A stretch of DNA of 36,464 nt, from contig JAERSO010000118.1 in the NCBI GenBank assembly GCA_016845585.1, positions 1 to 36,464 on the forward strand, given 5' to 3'. The notes beneath the pieces were generated by a model. The model searched no databases. It was not told the DNA's origin and worked only from the letters and a program-made list of their open reading frames with translations. Both the position numbers and the translations under genes were made by a program. Numbering within the stretch: position 1 is the first letter of the stretch; every line of letters starts with the position of its first letter. This document shows positions 23,424-32,442 of the stretch, in pieces. The DNA is from Acidimicrobiaceae bacterium. Its GTDB lineage: Bacteria > Actinomycetota > Acidimicrobiia > Acidimicrobiales > Aldehydirespiratoraceae.

Positions 23424-26278
23424 GAGGATGGTTGATCGCTTCGGTCAATGGCCCGGTCGTCGGTGCCGAGGTAGGCAGCGACAACGCTTGCGTCGTTGCG
23501 GACCTCGTCGGGGGAACCCTCGGCGATGACTTTGCCGAGATCGAGGCAGTACACCCTGTCGGAGATGCTCATGATGAGTGGCATGTCGTGCTCGATGACC
23601 ACCATCGCGGCGCCCAACTCCCGACGAATGGCGAGGATCAACGGGCCGAAGGCTTCGGTCTCGCGTTGGGCAACTCCGGCCGTCGGCTCATCGAGACAGA
23701 GGACTTTGGCGTCGAGGGCCAACAGGCCGGCGAGCTCGACGATGCGACGCGTTCCCGTCGACAGGTCCGCGATGTAGGCATCGGCGTAGCGGCCCAGTCC
23801 GAGGAAGTCGATGAGCTCGTCGGCGTTGGTGCGGCGCGCCCGTTCGTGGGTGATCGACGCCGGGAGCGCCAGCGCGCTGGCCATGAACCGTGTGTGCCCA
23901 CGCCCTTCCAGCGCGACCATGACGGTCTCTCGCACGGTGAGCTCCGGGAAGAGGCCGGCCGCCTGGAACGTACGGCCGAGCCCGAGTTCGGCTCTCGCCG
24001 CGCTCGACCGTCGCGAGATGTCGTCGCCCTCGAGCCGCACGGTGCCTTCCGAGGGCAGGTGCCCACCGATGGCGTTGAGAAGGGTGGACTTTCCCGCACC
24101 ATTGGTGCCGATGAGCCCGATCGTCTCGCCGCGCCCCACCTCGATGGTGACGCTGACGAGCACCGTGTTTCCACCGAAGCGAACGGTGATGTCGGTGGCC
24201 TGGAGGGCCGGCTGCCCGCCGTCGTCGTCCCCGTCTGCCTGGCTCCTTCGACTGATGGATGCGGGCGCCGTCGACGTTCGCTTCGAGACGTCGTCGGCCG
24301 GGATCCGGGCTTCGACATAGCGCACCAAGGCGTCTCGGGCGCTGTAGCCGACCTGCACGAGACCGCCCGGGAAATACAGCAGGAGAATCAGAAGACCCAT
24401 GCCCGAGGTCAGCAGCGGGATGGCCTCGTTGTCGGGGAAGATGGCCGGCAATCCCTCGACCCAGAGCGCTCCCAGCACGGGCCCGGCGACCGAACCGAGG
24501 CCGCCGATCACGACGATGGCGACGAGCCGCAAGGAGTCGCCGACCTGGAAGAACCGTTCGCTGAGCGGCACGACCTGTGCGGACCCGGCGAGCATGGCAC
24601 CAGCCAGACCGGCGAGGCCGCCGCCCAACGCGAACGCCGAGAGCTTCGTCCGGGCACTCGGGACGGTGTAGGCTGACGCGGTGTCGGTGTTGTCGCGAAC
24701 CGCGATCGTGGAACGGCCGATGCCTGTGCGCCGCAAGTGCCCGACCCCGGCGAGCACGATGCTCATCAGAATCAGACAGAACCAGTAGTACGACCGCTCC
24801 GAACCGATCTCGATACCGAGGAAGGACGTGCGCTCGTAGGCCACCGAAACGGTGTTGCCATCGGAGAAGAACGGTCGGCGATAGAGGTACGACTGAGCGG
24901 CCAGCGCGAACGCGAACGTGGAGATCGCCAGCAGCAGCCCTCTCACCCGCAGCGCGCCCATGCCGATGATCACGGCCACGAGCGCGGCGAACAGCGCGCC
25001 GAGCAACATCGAAGCCGCCCACGGCACACTCGGCGCGGTGAACGCGATGGGGCCGACGTCCATCTCGAGCCCACGATGAGCGGCCGCGGCGAACAACGCG
25101 CCGAGACCGGCGAACGCCATCTGACCGAGGGAGAGCTGCCCCGACCATCCGGTCACGACCACAAGGGACAGGGCCGCCACCGCGAACACGAGGATCTGTG
25201 TGTAGAGCAGGTGTCGTGAGGGCTCGGTGATGATCAAGGGCATGACGGCGGCCCCGAGGAGCACCACCCCGGCGAACAGCTTCCCGAGATGACGAATCCA
25301 CCAGATTCGCAGCACGTGCTCGGGGATGGGTCGAACACGCGGCGCGAACGAGAAGCTGGATGCTTCGTCGGGCTCGTTTCGGGTGTGGAGCACAACCGCC
25401 ACCACGACCGCCACGAACAGCAGCATGTCGATGAGACCGATCTGATTGATGAAGTTGAACCGCACCAGTGACTCGATGACACCGAGGCCGATTCCCGCCG
25501 CCAGCGCACGGGGGAACGACACCATCCCGGCGATCACCGCCGCCGCCAGGGCGCGGTTCATGGTGTTGGGTCCGAGGTTCCCGATGCCGGTCGGCGAGCC
25601 GGCCATTCCCGAGAGCATGATGATGGAGGCCGAGGAGACCAGGCCGCCGGTGATCCACACGAAGGTCGACACCATCTTGGGGCTCACCCCCGAGAGGCGG
25701 GCGAGCGACGGGTTGTCGGCGGACGCCTTGACCGTACGGCCGAGCATCGTGCGGTTGAGGAACCAACCCAGCAGGATGGTGAGCAGCGGCACCACGATGA
25801 TGACGGTCAGGTCGGCGCCGGTGACCCTGATCCCGGCGACATCGGCCCATGTCTTGTCGATCGCCACCGGGAACTTGACCGCCCGGCGCGACGCCAGATC
25901 GGGGTAGGCGATCGGTATCGCCGCGGCGAGCTGCGCGATACCGATCGTGGCGACCAGCACGATCACCCGCGGGGCGTTGAACAGCCGGCGCACGACGACG
26001 AGCTCCATGGCCGCGGCAAAGGCGCCACCGACCACGAGACTCAAGACGAGCGCCGGCCAGAACCCCCATCCGTAGTTGATCGACAGCAGTGCCATCAACG
26101 ACGTTGCGGGGAGGCCCATGTTGCCAACGGCGAAGTTGATGACCCGAGTGGAGCGGAAGATCAACACCACACCGATCGCCACGAGCGCCGTGGTGCAGCC
26201 GGCGACGAATCCGTCGAAGACGACCTGGCGGGTGATGACCGTGGAAAGCACCGTGGAAAGCGTGGCGAGCGAGCCCAT
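23420..26278 (-). CDS. LivH-LivM-LivG triple fusion, ABC importer permeases plus ATPase
   Basis: A 952-residue protein joining three normally separate subunits of a branched-chain-amino-acid-type importer. Residues about 18-300 are LivH-like (multiple membrane helices, VINFAVGNMG). Residues about 330-648 are LivM-like (TGWSGQLSLGQMAF at 376-389, GGLGSVAGP at 592-600). After a charged linker, residues about 690-940 are a LivG-like ATPase: Walker A GTNGAGKS (724-731), signature LSTGT (839-843), Walker B VLCLDEP (859-865) and switch His897. It forms the inner-membrane core and one ATPase of the importer. Its ATG shares a base with the stop of the MFS-LivF gene (TGATG). Substrate is not readable; the steroid context suggests a steroid acid or metabolite rather than an amino acid. 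Confidence 0.88.
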   Translation of the reverse strand: MGSLATLSTVLSTVITRQVVFDGFVAGCTTALVAIGVVLIFRSTRVINFAVGNMGLPATSLMALLSINYGWGFWPALVLSLVVGGAFAAAMELVVVRRLFNAPRVIVLVATIGIAQLAAAIPIAYPDLASRRAVKFPVAIDKTWADVAGIRVTGADLTVIIVVPLLTILLGWFLNRTMLGRTVKASADNPSLARLSGVSPKMVSTFVWITGGLVSSASIIMLSGMAGSPTGIGNLGPNTMNRALAAAVIAGMVSFPRALAAGIGLGVIESLVRFNFINQIGLIDMLLFVAVVVAVVLHTRNEPDEASSFSFAPRVRPIPEHVLRIWWIRHLGKLFAGVVLLGAAVMPLIITEPSRHLLYTQILVFAVAALSLVVVTGWSGQLSLGQMAFAGLGALFAAAAHRGLEMDVGPIAFTAPSVPWAASMLLGALFAALVAVIIGMGALRVRGLLLAISTFAFALAAQSYLYRRPFFSDGNTVSVAYERTSFLGIEIGSERSYYWFCLILMSIVLAGVGHLRRTGIGRSTIAVRDNTDTASAYTVPSARTKLSAFALGGGLAGLAGAMLAGSAQVVPLSERFFQVGDSLRLVAIVVIGGLGSVAGPVLGALWVEGLPAIFPDNEAIPLLTSGMGLLILLLYFPGGLVQVGYSARDALVRYVEARIPADDVSKRTSTAPASISRRSQADGDDDGGQPALQATDITVRFGGNTVLVSVTIEVGRGETIGLIGTNGAGKSTLLNAIGGHLPSEGTVRLEGDDISRRSSAARAELGLGRTFQAAGLFPELTVRETVMVALEGRGHTRFMASALALPASITHERARRTNADELIDFLGLGRYADAYIADLSTGTRRIVELAGLLALDAKVLCLDEPTAGVAQRETEAFGPLILAIRRELGAAMVVIEHDMPLIMSISDRVYCLDLGKVIAEGSPDEVRNDASVVAAYLGTDDRAIDRSDQPSS

Positions 26279-28482
26279 CAGCCGCCCTCGCCCACGCCGC
26301 CGAGGAACACCGCTCGGGCCAGATCGTCACGTTCGGCCAACTCCTGAGCCGAGCCCTCGAAACGGATCTGGCCCTTCTCCATGAAGACCGCCCGGTCGGC
26401 GACTTCCAGTGCGATGTTGAGCGACTGTTCCACCACGATGATGGTCTGTTGACGTTCTTCCTTGATTCGCTCGACGATCTCGAGCAACTCGCCCACCACG
26501 ACGGGCGCGAGTCCGAGCGAGAGCTCGTCGATGATGAGCAGCTCCGGCTCGTGCAGCATCACTCGAGCGAGCGCGAGCTGTTGTTGCTGACCGCCCGACA
26601 TCGACGAGGCGAGCTGACTCGGTCGCTCCCGAAGACCGGGGAAGAGTTCCAGAACCGATTCGATCCGTTCGGCCAGCAGGTCCCGATCATCACGGAGGAT
26701 GTACCCGCCCATCTCGAGGTTCTCGGCGACGGTCAGGGCGCCGAACACACCATTGCCGCCCGGCAGCATGTGGATGCCCATCCGGGCTCGTTGCTCAGGG
26801 GTGGTGTAGGTGATGTTGCGACCGTGAAGTCGGACAGACCCCTGCGCCGGCACTCCGAGGCCGGCGATGACCTTCAGGACGGTGGACTTGCCCGCTCCGT
26901 TCGTGCCCAGCAAGGCGAGGGTCTCACCCTTCTGTACCTGGAAGCCGACATCGAACAGCACTTGGACCTGGCCGTAGGAGAAGTCGACACCGGCAACCGA
27001 CAGGGCGGGAATCTCGTCGGGACGGTCGAGCAGCGCCGTCATCTCCTCGTTCTCGCGCCGGAGATCATCGACGATGAGCGCGATGTCGGACCGCACGTGC
27101 TTCGAGCCGTTCACGAGGATGGCACCCCCGATCAATGTCGCCGGGGCCGACAGCACGATCACCGCCGTCCGTTCGCCGAAGCTGTTGACCAGCAGCGCCG
27201 AGAGAAGCGCTCCGCCCAGCGCACCGATCAGGAAGATGTAGAGACTGCCGAGTGCAGACCCGATGCCTCGGAGGCGATAGGGCACGATTTGCTGGAGCAT
27301 CGGGCCGACCATGGCGAAGGCAGCACCAGCGGCGACCGTGGTGGGGATGCCCGTGATGGTGAAGAGCACCGCATTCGGCATCGAGAACTGGATGGGCACC
27401 ATCACCGCGCCCGGGAGAATGAGGTAGCCGACCAGAGCCAGTGCCTTGGCGGGGTCGTCACGAAAGAGCCGGTCGAAACGCCGCCCGGCGAAGGGCAGGA
27501 CGATCGCCATGCACACGCCGGTGGTGAACGCGACGAGCCCCCGCTGGAACGCGTCGAGCCCGAACTCCTCCTCCAGGAAGAAGTTCGACAGCGACTCACG
27601 AGGGAAGAGAATGAAGCCCAGGGCCGAGAAGGCGATGACGACCGAACGCATCGTACGGATCTGCCAGATGCGGGCGAATCCGGCCTCGAGGGAGATCGGC
27701 GCATCATCGTCGATCGGCGACTCGCGACCCTTCAGGACGTCGCGCTTCTCCCATTGCCCTCGCGGGGGCTCCTTGAGACGGAAGGCCGCGAATGCCGCGA
27801 TCGCCACCGGAATGCCGAGGATGTAGAAGGCCCAGCGCCATCCCTCCTCGTCGACGCCACCAGCGGCCACGGCGATCGCGCCGACGAGCAGCGGGCTGAG
27901 CGCGGCGACGACGCGCCCCACCATGGCGATGGTGCCCCCGATGCGTCCGCGCACGGAAACCGGGTAGGTGTCGGCCAGCAGCGAGCTGTGAACGGGCAGC
28001 GTGTTGGCCTTGGAGATCCCCGCACCGAAGCGGGTCCAGAACAACATGAACGCGTTGGTCACGAGGCCCGACAGGAAAACCATGGCGGCGAAGATCATCG
28101 AACAGACGCCGACGATCGGAGGCCGTTTCATCCGGTCGGCCAGGTAGCCGAGCGGCACCGCCCCGACGACGAAGAACGCCGTCGAGACGACCGTGATGAA
28201 CACCATCACCCCATCGCTGACACCGAGCGACTCGCCGATGTCGGGCCCGAGCACGGCCAACGCTGCGCCCTCCAACTCGTCGAGCGAGTTGAGGATCATC
28301 AGCGTGACGAAGGTGGCCATCCCACCCTTGGCGAGGCCCTCGCGAAGGGTCATGTCGCCCTCGTTCGAGCCGAGCAGCTTCGATCGGTCGAGTTCGGGTT
28401 CGGCGGCGGATGAGCGCTGGAGGTCGTCCTCCTGCGCGATCACTCCCGCCGCCAGCGATGCGGCTTCGGAGGTGTCAGCCAT
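26278..28482 (-). CDS. MFS transporter fused to a LivF-type ABC ATPase
   Basis: A 734-residue fusion. After a soluble N-terminal segment (1-50), residues about 55-460 form a major facilitator domain: helix-rich, with the MFS loop signature GYLADRMKRPP (112-122), R-rich loops and a large central loop (about 237-275). A connector leads to a complete LivF-like ATPase (about 492-730): Walker A GTNGAGKS (526-533), SGGQ signature (629-632), Walker B LLIIDE (648-653) and VEQS switch. Both halves look intact. The LivHMG fusion supplies permeases and LivG but no LivF, so this ATPase probably completes the ABC importer while tethering a 12-helix secondary transporter to it. The ATG lies 12 bp after the binding-protein stop, within the operon. 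Confidence 0.88.
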   Translation of the reverse strand: MADTSEAASLAAGVIAQEDDLQRSSAAEPELDRSKLLGSNEGDMTLREGLAKGGMATFVTLMILNSLDELEGAALAVLGPDIGESLGVSDGVMVFITVVSTAFFVVGAVPLGYLADRMKRPPIVGVCSMIFAAMVFLSGLVTNAFMLFWTRFGAGISKANTLPVHSSLLADTYPVSVRGRIGGTIAMVGRVVAALSPLLVGAIAVAAGGVDEEGWRWAFYILGIPVAIAAFAAFRLKEPPRGQWEKRDVLKGRESPIDDDAPISLEAGFARIWQIRTMRSVVIAFSALGFILFPRESLSNFFLEEEFGLDAFQRGLVAFTTGVCMAIVLPFAGRRFDRLFRDDPAKALALVGYLILPGAVMVPIQFSMPNAVLFTITGIPTTVAAGAAFAMVGPMLQQIVPYRLRGIGSALGSLYIFLIGALGGALLSALLVNSFGERTAVIVLSAPATLIGGAILVNGSKHVRSDIALIVDDLRRENEEMTALLDRPDEIPALSVAGVDFSYGQVQVLFDVGFQVQKGETLALLGTNGAGKSTVLKVIAGLGVPAQGSVRLHGRNITYTTPEQRARMGIHMLPGGNGVFGALTVAENLEMGGYILRDDRDLLAERIESVLELFPGLRERPSQLASSMSGGQQQQLALARVMLHEPELLIIDELSLGLAPVVVGELLEIVERIKEERQQTIIVVEQSLNIALEVADRAVFMEKGQIRFEGSAQELAERDDLARAVFLGGVGEGG

Positions 28483-28494
28483 GCGCCACCCGCC

Positions 28495-29937
28495 CTACGG
28501 CGTTACGTCGTATACGTCGGTGATGGGATCGAGTGATCCACTCGCCCCGCCGTCGGGATTGAACTCCACCAGGCTGTAGGAGTCGTTCGAATCGAATTTG
28601 TCGGGGCCGAGCGAGGCGAACGGCTGAGCGGCGAGCGAGAACTGCGTGAGACCGGCAGCCGCCTCGGCGAACGTCGCCTGGTTCAGTTCGGGTCCCGCGG
28701 CCTCCGCGACGACCTGGAAGAGCTGCAGGAAGCGGCAGGCGAGCAGCAAGCCCGATCCCCAGTTCTCATCATCGTCGGCTCGGTCGGCCGCGGCGAGAAT
28801 CTCAACATCGGGGTTGGCCGCCGAGAAGGTCTCGCGGCAGGCCGCGGCGTCGTCTTGCTCCCATAGACGATCGCCCGTGAGCGGTGCGGCAGCGATGGCA
28901 CCGCGGGCGAGTTCGAGGTCGATGGACGCACCGAGATTGGCCAGGGATTCCTGGTCGATCACCCAGATGTCGACGTCGACTCCCTGGTTGCCGAGGTTGC
29001 GAATGCCGGCGCCGGGGTTACCGGCGAGCAGGACGGTGTCGGCCCCAGAGGTGCGAATGCGCTCCACCAGTGTCGACCACACGGTGTCTTCGGCCACGAC
29101 GTCGCCGATGGGCGCCTCGGCGAGCAGGTCCTCGACGAGGTTCACTCCCACGGCCGAGAACTCGGCGAGCACCTGGTCGCGAGAATCCTGGGCATCGATG
29201 TTCGTCACCATCGCGACCTGGCGGCCTTCGATCAGGCCTTCGAGTTCGAGCAGGCTCAGGAGGATTCCGGCCAACCGGCTACGGGGCGGACGATCGGTGA
29301 TCCACGGGCTGGAGGTCTCGGCGAGGCGCTCCTCACTCTGCACGCCGCCGACGAGAACCGTCTCACCGCGACCGGCGATGCACGTGTTGACCGGCTCGGC
29401 CGGGCCGAGGAAGCCGCCGAGCACGGCGAAGACCTCATTGTCCTCGGTGAACAGCAGACAGGCGGCTTCCGCATCCTGGGCGCCAAGCGGGCTGTAGGCC
29501 TTGTAGATGACCTCGAGCTGACGACCATGGATGCCACCGGAAGCATTCAGATCGTCGACCAGCGTCTGGAAGGCGAGCTCCTGGTCGCCGTAGCCGGCCG
29601 TGGCGAGACCGAATGCGATCAGGGGTTCGAAGTCGAGATAGGCGTAACCGATGGTGATCGTGTCGTCGGTGATGCCGCGAGCGGGCGCCGCATCGGCGGT
29701 CGAGTCGCCGCCCCCGTCGCCGGAGTCGCCGCTGTCATCACTGTCACCCGAGTCGCTCGATGAGCCGCTGTCGCCATCGTCGCCCGAGTCCGAGGACGAA
29801 TCGGCGCTGCCGCCATCGTCGCTGCTGTCGCTGTCAGCACTGTCCGTGTCGTCACCACCGCCGCTGCACGCAGTGACGAACAGCGCGAGCACCGCCAAGA
29901 TCGCGAACCAACGTCGCGACGTTCCGATCAATCCCAT
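28495..29937 (-). CDS. Substrate-binding lipoprotein of the fused importer (LivK/type I PBP)
   Basis: A 480-residue exported lipoprotein. The signal peptide ends in the lipobox VTAC (Cys24), followed by about 60 residues of almost pure Ser, Asp and Gly (25-84). Then comes a periplasmic-binding-protein fold starting ITIGYAY, with ELAFQTLVDDLNASGGIHGRQLEVIYK typical of Leu/Ile/Val-type receptors. It captures the ligand outside the membrane and delivers it to the LivHMG permease. The ATG at 29937 is preferred over the one at 29952 because GGAGGGG lies just upstream. It is the first gene of the operon. Aromatic/acidic residues in the binding cleft could not be mapped, so ligand class is open. Confidence 0.85.
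   Translation of the reverse strand: MGLIGTSRRWFAILAVLALFVTACSGGGDDTDSADSDSSDDGGSADSSSDSGDDGDSGSSSDSGDSDDSGDSGDGGGDSTADAAPARGITDDTITIGYAYLDFEPLIAFGLATAGYGDQELAFQTLVDDLNASGGIHGRQLEVIYKAYSPLGAQDAEAACLLFTEDNEVFAVLGGFLGPAEPVNTCIAGRGETVLVGGVQSEERLAETSSPWITDRPPRSRLAGILLSLLELEGLIEGRQVAMVTNIDAQDSRDQVLAEFSAVGVNLVEDLLAEAPIGDVVAEDTVWSTLVERIRTSGADTVLLAGNPGAGIRNLGNQGVDVDIWVIDQESLANLGASIDLELARGAIAAAPLTGDRLWEQDDAAACRETFSAANPDVEILAAADRADDDENWGSGLLLACRFLQLFQVVAEAAGPELNQATFAEAAAGLTQFSLAAQPFASLGPDKFDSNDSYSLVEFNPDGGASGSLDPITDVYDVTP
29686..29865 (-). repeat. Ser-Asp-Gly low-complexity linker in the binding protein
   Basis: About 60 codons encode only Ser, Asp, Gly and a few Thr/Ala directly after the lipidated cysteine. 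It likely acts as an acidic, flexible tether through the cell wall. The nucleotide run is imperfectly repetitive and prone to length change. Confidence 0.7.
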
Positions 29938-29966
29938 GATCCCCTCCATCATTTCTTAAGTGGATA

Positions 29967-29972
29967 ACCATA
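29967..29972 (-). promoter_or_regulatory. Candidate -10 (TATGGT) for the importer operon
   Basis: TATGGT sits in a short AT-rich stretch about 30 bases upstream of the binding-protein ATG and would give a brief leader containing the GGAGGGG ribosome site (29947-29941). No good -35 was found. Confidence 0.35.
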
Positions 29973-30043
29973 ACAGGTGGTGCCGGTCGCGATCACGCGA
30001 AACTCTCGTCGTTCTGCCGCAACGCGCAACCGTCTGCGGGAAC

Positions 30044-30832
30044 TCAGCCCGGATCCATCCGCGGCATGGGCACCGGGTGGGCGTGAGGAGCGAGCAGCGC
30101 ATCGGTGCCACCGTCGACGAAGAGAACCTGGCCGACCACGTAGCTCGATGCCGCCGACGCCATGAACGTGATGACACTCGCCATCTCCTCGGGCGAGGCC
30201 ATTCGGTCGAGTGGGATCGGAATCTGATCCATGCCACCCGCGCCCTCGTCGCCCTCGGCCAGGTTGGCGGTCATGGCCGTCGCCGTCGGGCCCGGCGCCA
30301 CGGCATTGACACGGATCCCATCAGCGATCCATGCGGATGCATTGGCCCGCACCCAGTAGGCGAGCGCGAGCTTTCCCGCGGGATACGCCAGCCAGCCCTT
30401 GCCGGCGAATCGTGCGACAGCATCCGCCTCGACACCCTCGAGGAAGACCTTCGCGTGCTTCTCCGCCAGGCCCGGCAACAAGACGGTGCTGTTGGATGAG
30501 ATCACCACGACCGTGGAGTCGGTGCCCTGCGCCAGCGCTGGTCGGAGCCCCTCCAGCAGATGCATCGTTGCGTAGTAGTTGACCCCGACGATCAGCGGCA
30601 CATTGTCGCCCGTCACCCCCGCACACGGCACGAAGGTGTCCAGGCGGCCGTCGCAACGATCGAGAATGCCCTGGAGCGCGGCGGCTCGCCCGGACTCGGT
30701 GGACAAGTCCGCCTCCACCTCAGCTGAGTGGAGATCGACCCCGATGACCTGGTGCCCGTCGGCCTCGAGGGACGAGCGCGTGGCCGCCCCGATCCCGCTC
30801 GCCGAACCGGTGATGGCGATCGTGCGTCCCAC
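30044..30832 (-). CDS. SDR resembling 3alpha-hydroxysteroid dehydrogenase (HsdA type)
   Basis: A 262-residue SDR. TGSASGIG (8-15), GVDLHSAEVEADLST (31-45), VVVISSNS (108-115), Tyr150 and Lys154 are visible. The order and wording of blocks (SGIGAATR..LEADGHQ, AEVEADLST..GR, VNYYAT, MASPEEMASVI, SAASSYV.GQ..FVDGGTDA) follow the Comamonas testosteroni 3alpha-hydroxysteroid dehydrogenase, including its distinctive lack of the usual NNAG (here PCAGV). That enzyme oxidises the 3alpha-hydroxyl of steroids and bile acids with NAD. The GTG start has no obvious ribosome site. A candidate promoter lies at 30902-30930, giving a leader of about 60 bases. It follows the importer operon's promoter region on the same strand but is probably a separate unit. 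Confidence 0.78.
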   Translation of the reverse strand: MGRTIAITGSASGIGAATRSSLEADGHQVIGVDLHSAEVEADLSTESGRAAALQGILDRCDGRLDTFVPCAGVTGDNVPLIVGVNYYATMHLLEGLRPALAQGTDSTVVVISSNSTVLLPGLAEKHAKVFLEGVEADAVARFAGKGWLAYPAGKLALAYWVRANASAWIADGIRVNAVAPGPTATAMTANLAEGDEGAGGMDQIPIPLDRMASPEEMASVITFMASAASSYVVGQVLFVDGGTDALLAPHAHPVPMPRMDPG

Positions 30833-30901
30833 CTCAGCGCCCCTGCAATTCAGTACTCACAACCGCTTCCTCCCCCGGTCCCCCACGATGAGGGCCCGCA
30901 A

Positions 30902-30930
30902 TTCTTATCCTCGACCACGCCCGCTGGCAA
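30902..30930 (-). promoter_or_regulatory. Candidate promoter for the 3alpha-HSD-like gene
   Basis: On the minus strand TTGCCA (30930-30925) and TAAGAA (30907-30902) are 17 bp apart in the 179-bp gap shared with the divergent amidase. The -10 lacks the final T, so the call is tentative. Confidence 0.35.
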
Positions 30931-31011
30931 TCGACCCTTGACCTACAACGGCCCCGAGGCGATCGGGTAGCGTCAGCCCGTCTCAAAGAAACGATCGATC
31001 TCGGGGAGCCC

Positions 31012-32442
31012 ATGTCACTCGCAGAACAGACCCGGTGGCTCGACGCTACGGACCAGGCCGCACTCATCGCCGACGGCGCGGTGACGCCACGTGAACTCGC
31101 GGCGGCAGCCATCGAACGGATCGAGGCCGACAACCCTCCCGTCAACGCTGTGAACATGCGCTGGTTCGATCATGCCCTCGACGGGGCCGACGACGCCCAG
31201 GACGGGCCACTTCGCGGTGTGCCGTTCCTGCTGAAGGATCTCGAGTGCCAGGTCAAGGGCCAGCCGATGTCCAACGGCAATGCTGCGCTGGCGAAACTGC
31301 TCCCGACCGCGGAATTCGACACCGAGCTGGTCGCTCGTTACCGACGAGCGGGGCTGGTGTTCCTCGGCCGCACGACCAGCCCTGAGTTCGGGAGTCTGCC
31401 CGTCACGGAGTCGGTCGCCTGGGGAGCGACGCGCAACCCCTGGGACCTCGACCGCACGCCCGGCGGGTCGAGCGGCGGAGCTGCGGCTGCTGTCGCAACG
31501 GGCATGGTGCCGATCGCTCACGGCTCCGACGGCGGCGGCAGCATTCGTATCCCGGCATCGTGTTGCGGCCTCTTCGGGCTCAAGCCGTCCCAGGGCCGCA
31601 TCTCCATGGCCCCGAATCACGCCGAGACGGCCGTCGGCGTCAACCATGTGCTCACCCGTAGCGTGCGCGACAGCGCGCTGGCGCTCGATCTCACCCATGG
31701 CGCGGGGGTCGGCGACGTGATCCGCGCCACTCCGCCGAGCCGTAGCTATGTCGATGAGATCGGCGCCGATCCCGGGGCCCTGCGCATCGGGCTGATGGAC
31801 CACAACCCGCTCGGAGCATCACTGCACCCGGAGATCCTCGAAGCCGTACGGGGCGCCGCCGCGCTGCTCGAGTCGCTCGGGCATCGGGTGGAGCCCGGGT
31901 ATCCGGCGGTGCTCGATGACACCAGCACCCGCGCCCACTACGGCATGATCCGCTCCCCGAACATGACACTCACCATCGATGCGATCGCCGCCCAGGTCGG
32001 CCGGACGCTCGAGCCCGATGAGGTGGAGTCGTTCAACCGTGCGCAGGCAGACGCCGGACGCGGCATGTCCGCTGTCGACCTCACGGCCGCCATGGCCGCA
32101 ACCGACCGCTATCGACGAGAGGTCCAGCAGTGGTGGGCCGACGGTTGGGATCTGCTCCTCTCCCCGACGCTGGCCGAGCTACCGCTCCCGATCGGCACCT
32201 GCGCGCCCGACCCCGACGACCCGTGGGCCGCGCTGTTCCGGGCCGGCGACTTCGTGCCTTTCACCCCACCGTTCAACACCACGGGCCAACCGGCCATCAG
32301 CCTGCCCGTGCACTGGACCCCCGACGGCGTACCCGTCGGCGTGCAACTCGTGGCGGCATACGGCTGTGAGGACCAGTTGCTGCGACTTGCGTCTCAGGTC
32401 GAGGCCGCCCAGCCCTGGGCGCACCGGATCCCCGGTGCGTGA
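31012..32442 (+). CDS. Amidase-signature family amidohydrolase
   Basis: A 476-residue Ser-cisSer-Lys amidase. Lys75 in LLKD, the cis-serine in GGSSGG (151-156) and nucleophile Ser177 in [12 protein letters not shown] (171-182) form the full catalytic set. The family cleaves carboxamide bonds, releasing an acid and ammonia or an amine. Actual substrates range widely, from simple amides to amidated acids. Divergent from the 3alpha-HSD-like gene, it could release glycine or taurine from conjugated bile acids, but that is a contextual guess: known bile-salt hydrolases belong to another family. The ATG has CGGGGAG three bases upstream, rather close. Its TGA directly abuts the stop of the convergent reductase (TGATCA). 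Confidence 0.85.
   Translation: MSLAEQTRWLDATDQAALIADGAVTPRELAAAAIERIEADNPPVNAVNMRWFDHALDGADDAQDGPLRGVPFLLKDLECQVKGQPMSNGNAALAKLLPTAEFDTELVARYRRAGLVFLGRTTSPEFGSLPVTESVAWGATRNPWDLDRTPGGSSGGAAAAVATGMVPIAHGSDGGGSIRIPASCCGLFGLKPSQGRISMAPNHAETAVGVNHVLTRSVRDSALALDLTHGAGVGDVIRATPPSRSYVDEIGADPGALRIGLMDHNPLGASLHPEILEAVRGAAALLESLGHRVEPGYPAVLDDTSTRAHYGMIRSPNMTLTIDAIAAQVGRTLEPDEVESFNRAQADAGRGMSAVDLTAAMAATDRYRREVQQWWADGWDLLLSPTLAELPLPIGTCAPDPDDPWAALFRAGDFVPFTPPFNTTGQPAISLPVHWTPDGVPVGVQLVAAYGCEDQLLRLASQVEAAQPWAHRIPGA

Noticed and set aside
26270..26290. Possible frameshift or misassembly creating the transporter fusions
   Set aside because: Both fusions have intact domains, proper linkers and a normal TGATG coupling between them, so a sequencing artefact is not needed to explain them. 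Read-level checking would still be sensible.
23688..26330. 880-codon minus-strand frame overlapping the LivHMG fusion in another frame
   Set aside because: It lacks membrane helices or motifs and is Arg-rich; the real frame has LivH, LivM and LivG signatures throughout.
26449..28413. 654-codon plus-strand frame opposite the MFS-LivF gene
   Set aside because: Composition (Arg, His, Glu, Asp repeats) is that of an antisense shadow; the opposite strand has clear Walker and MFS motifs.
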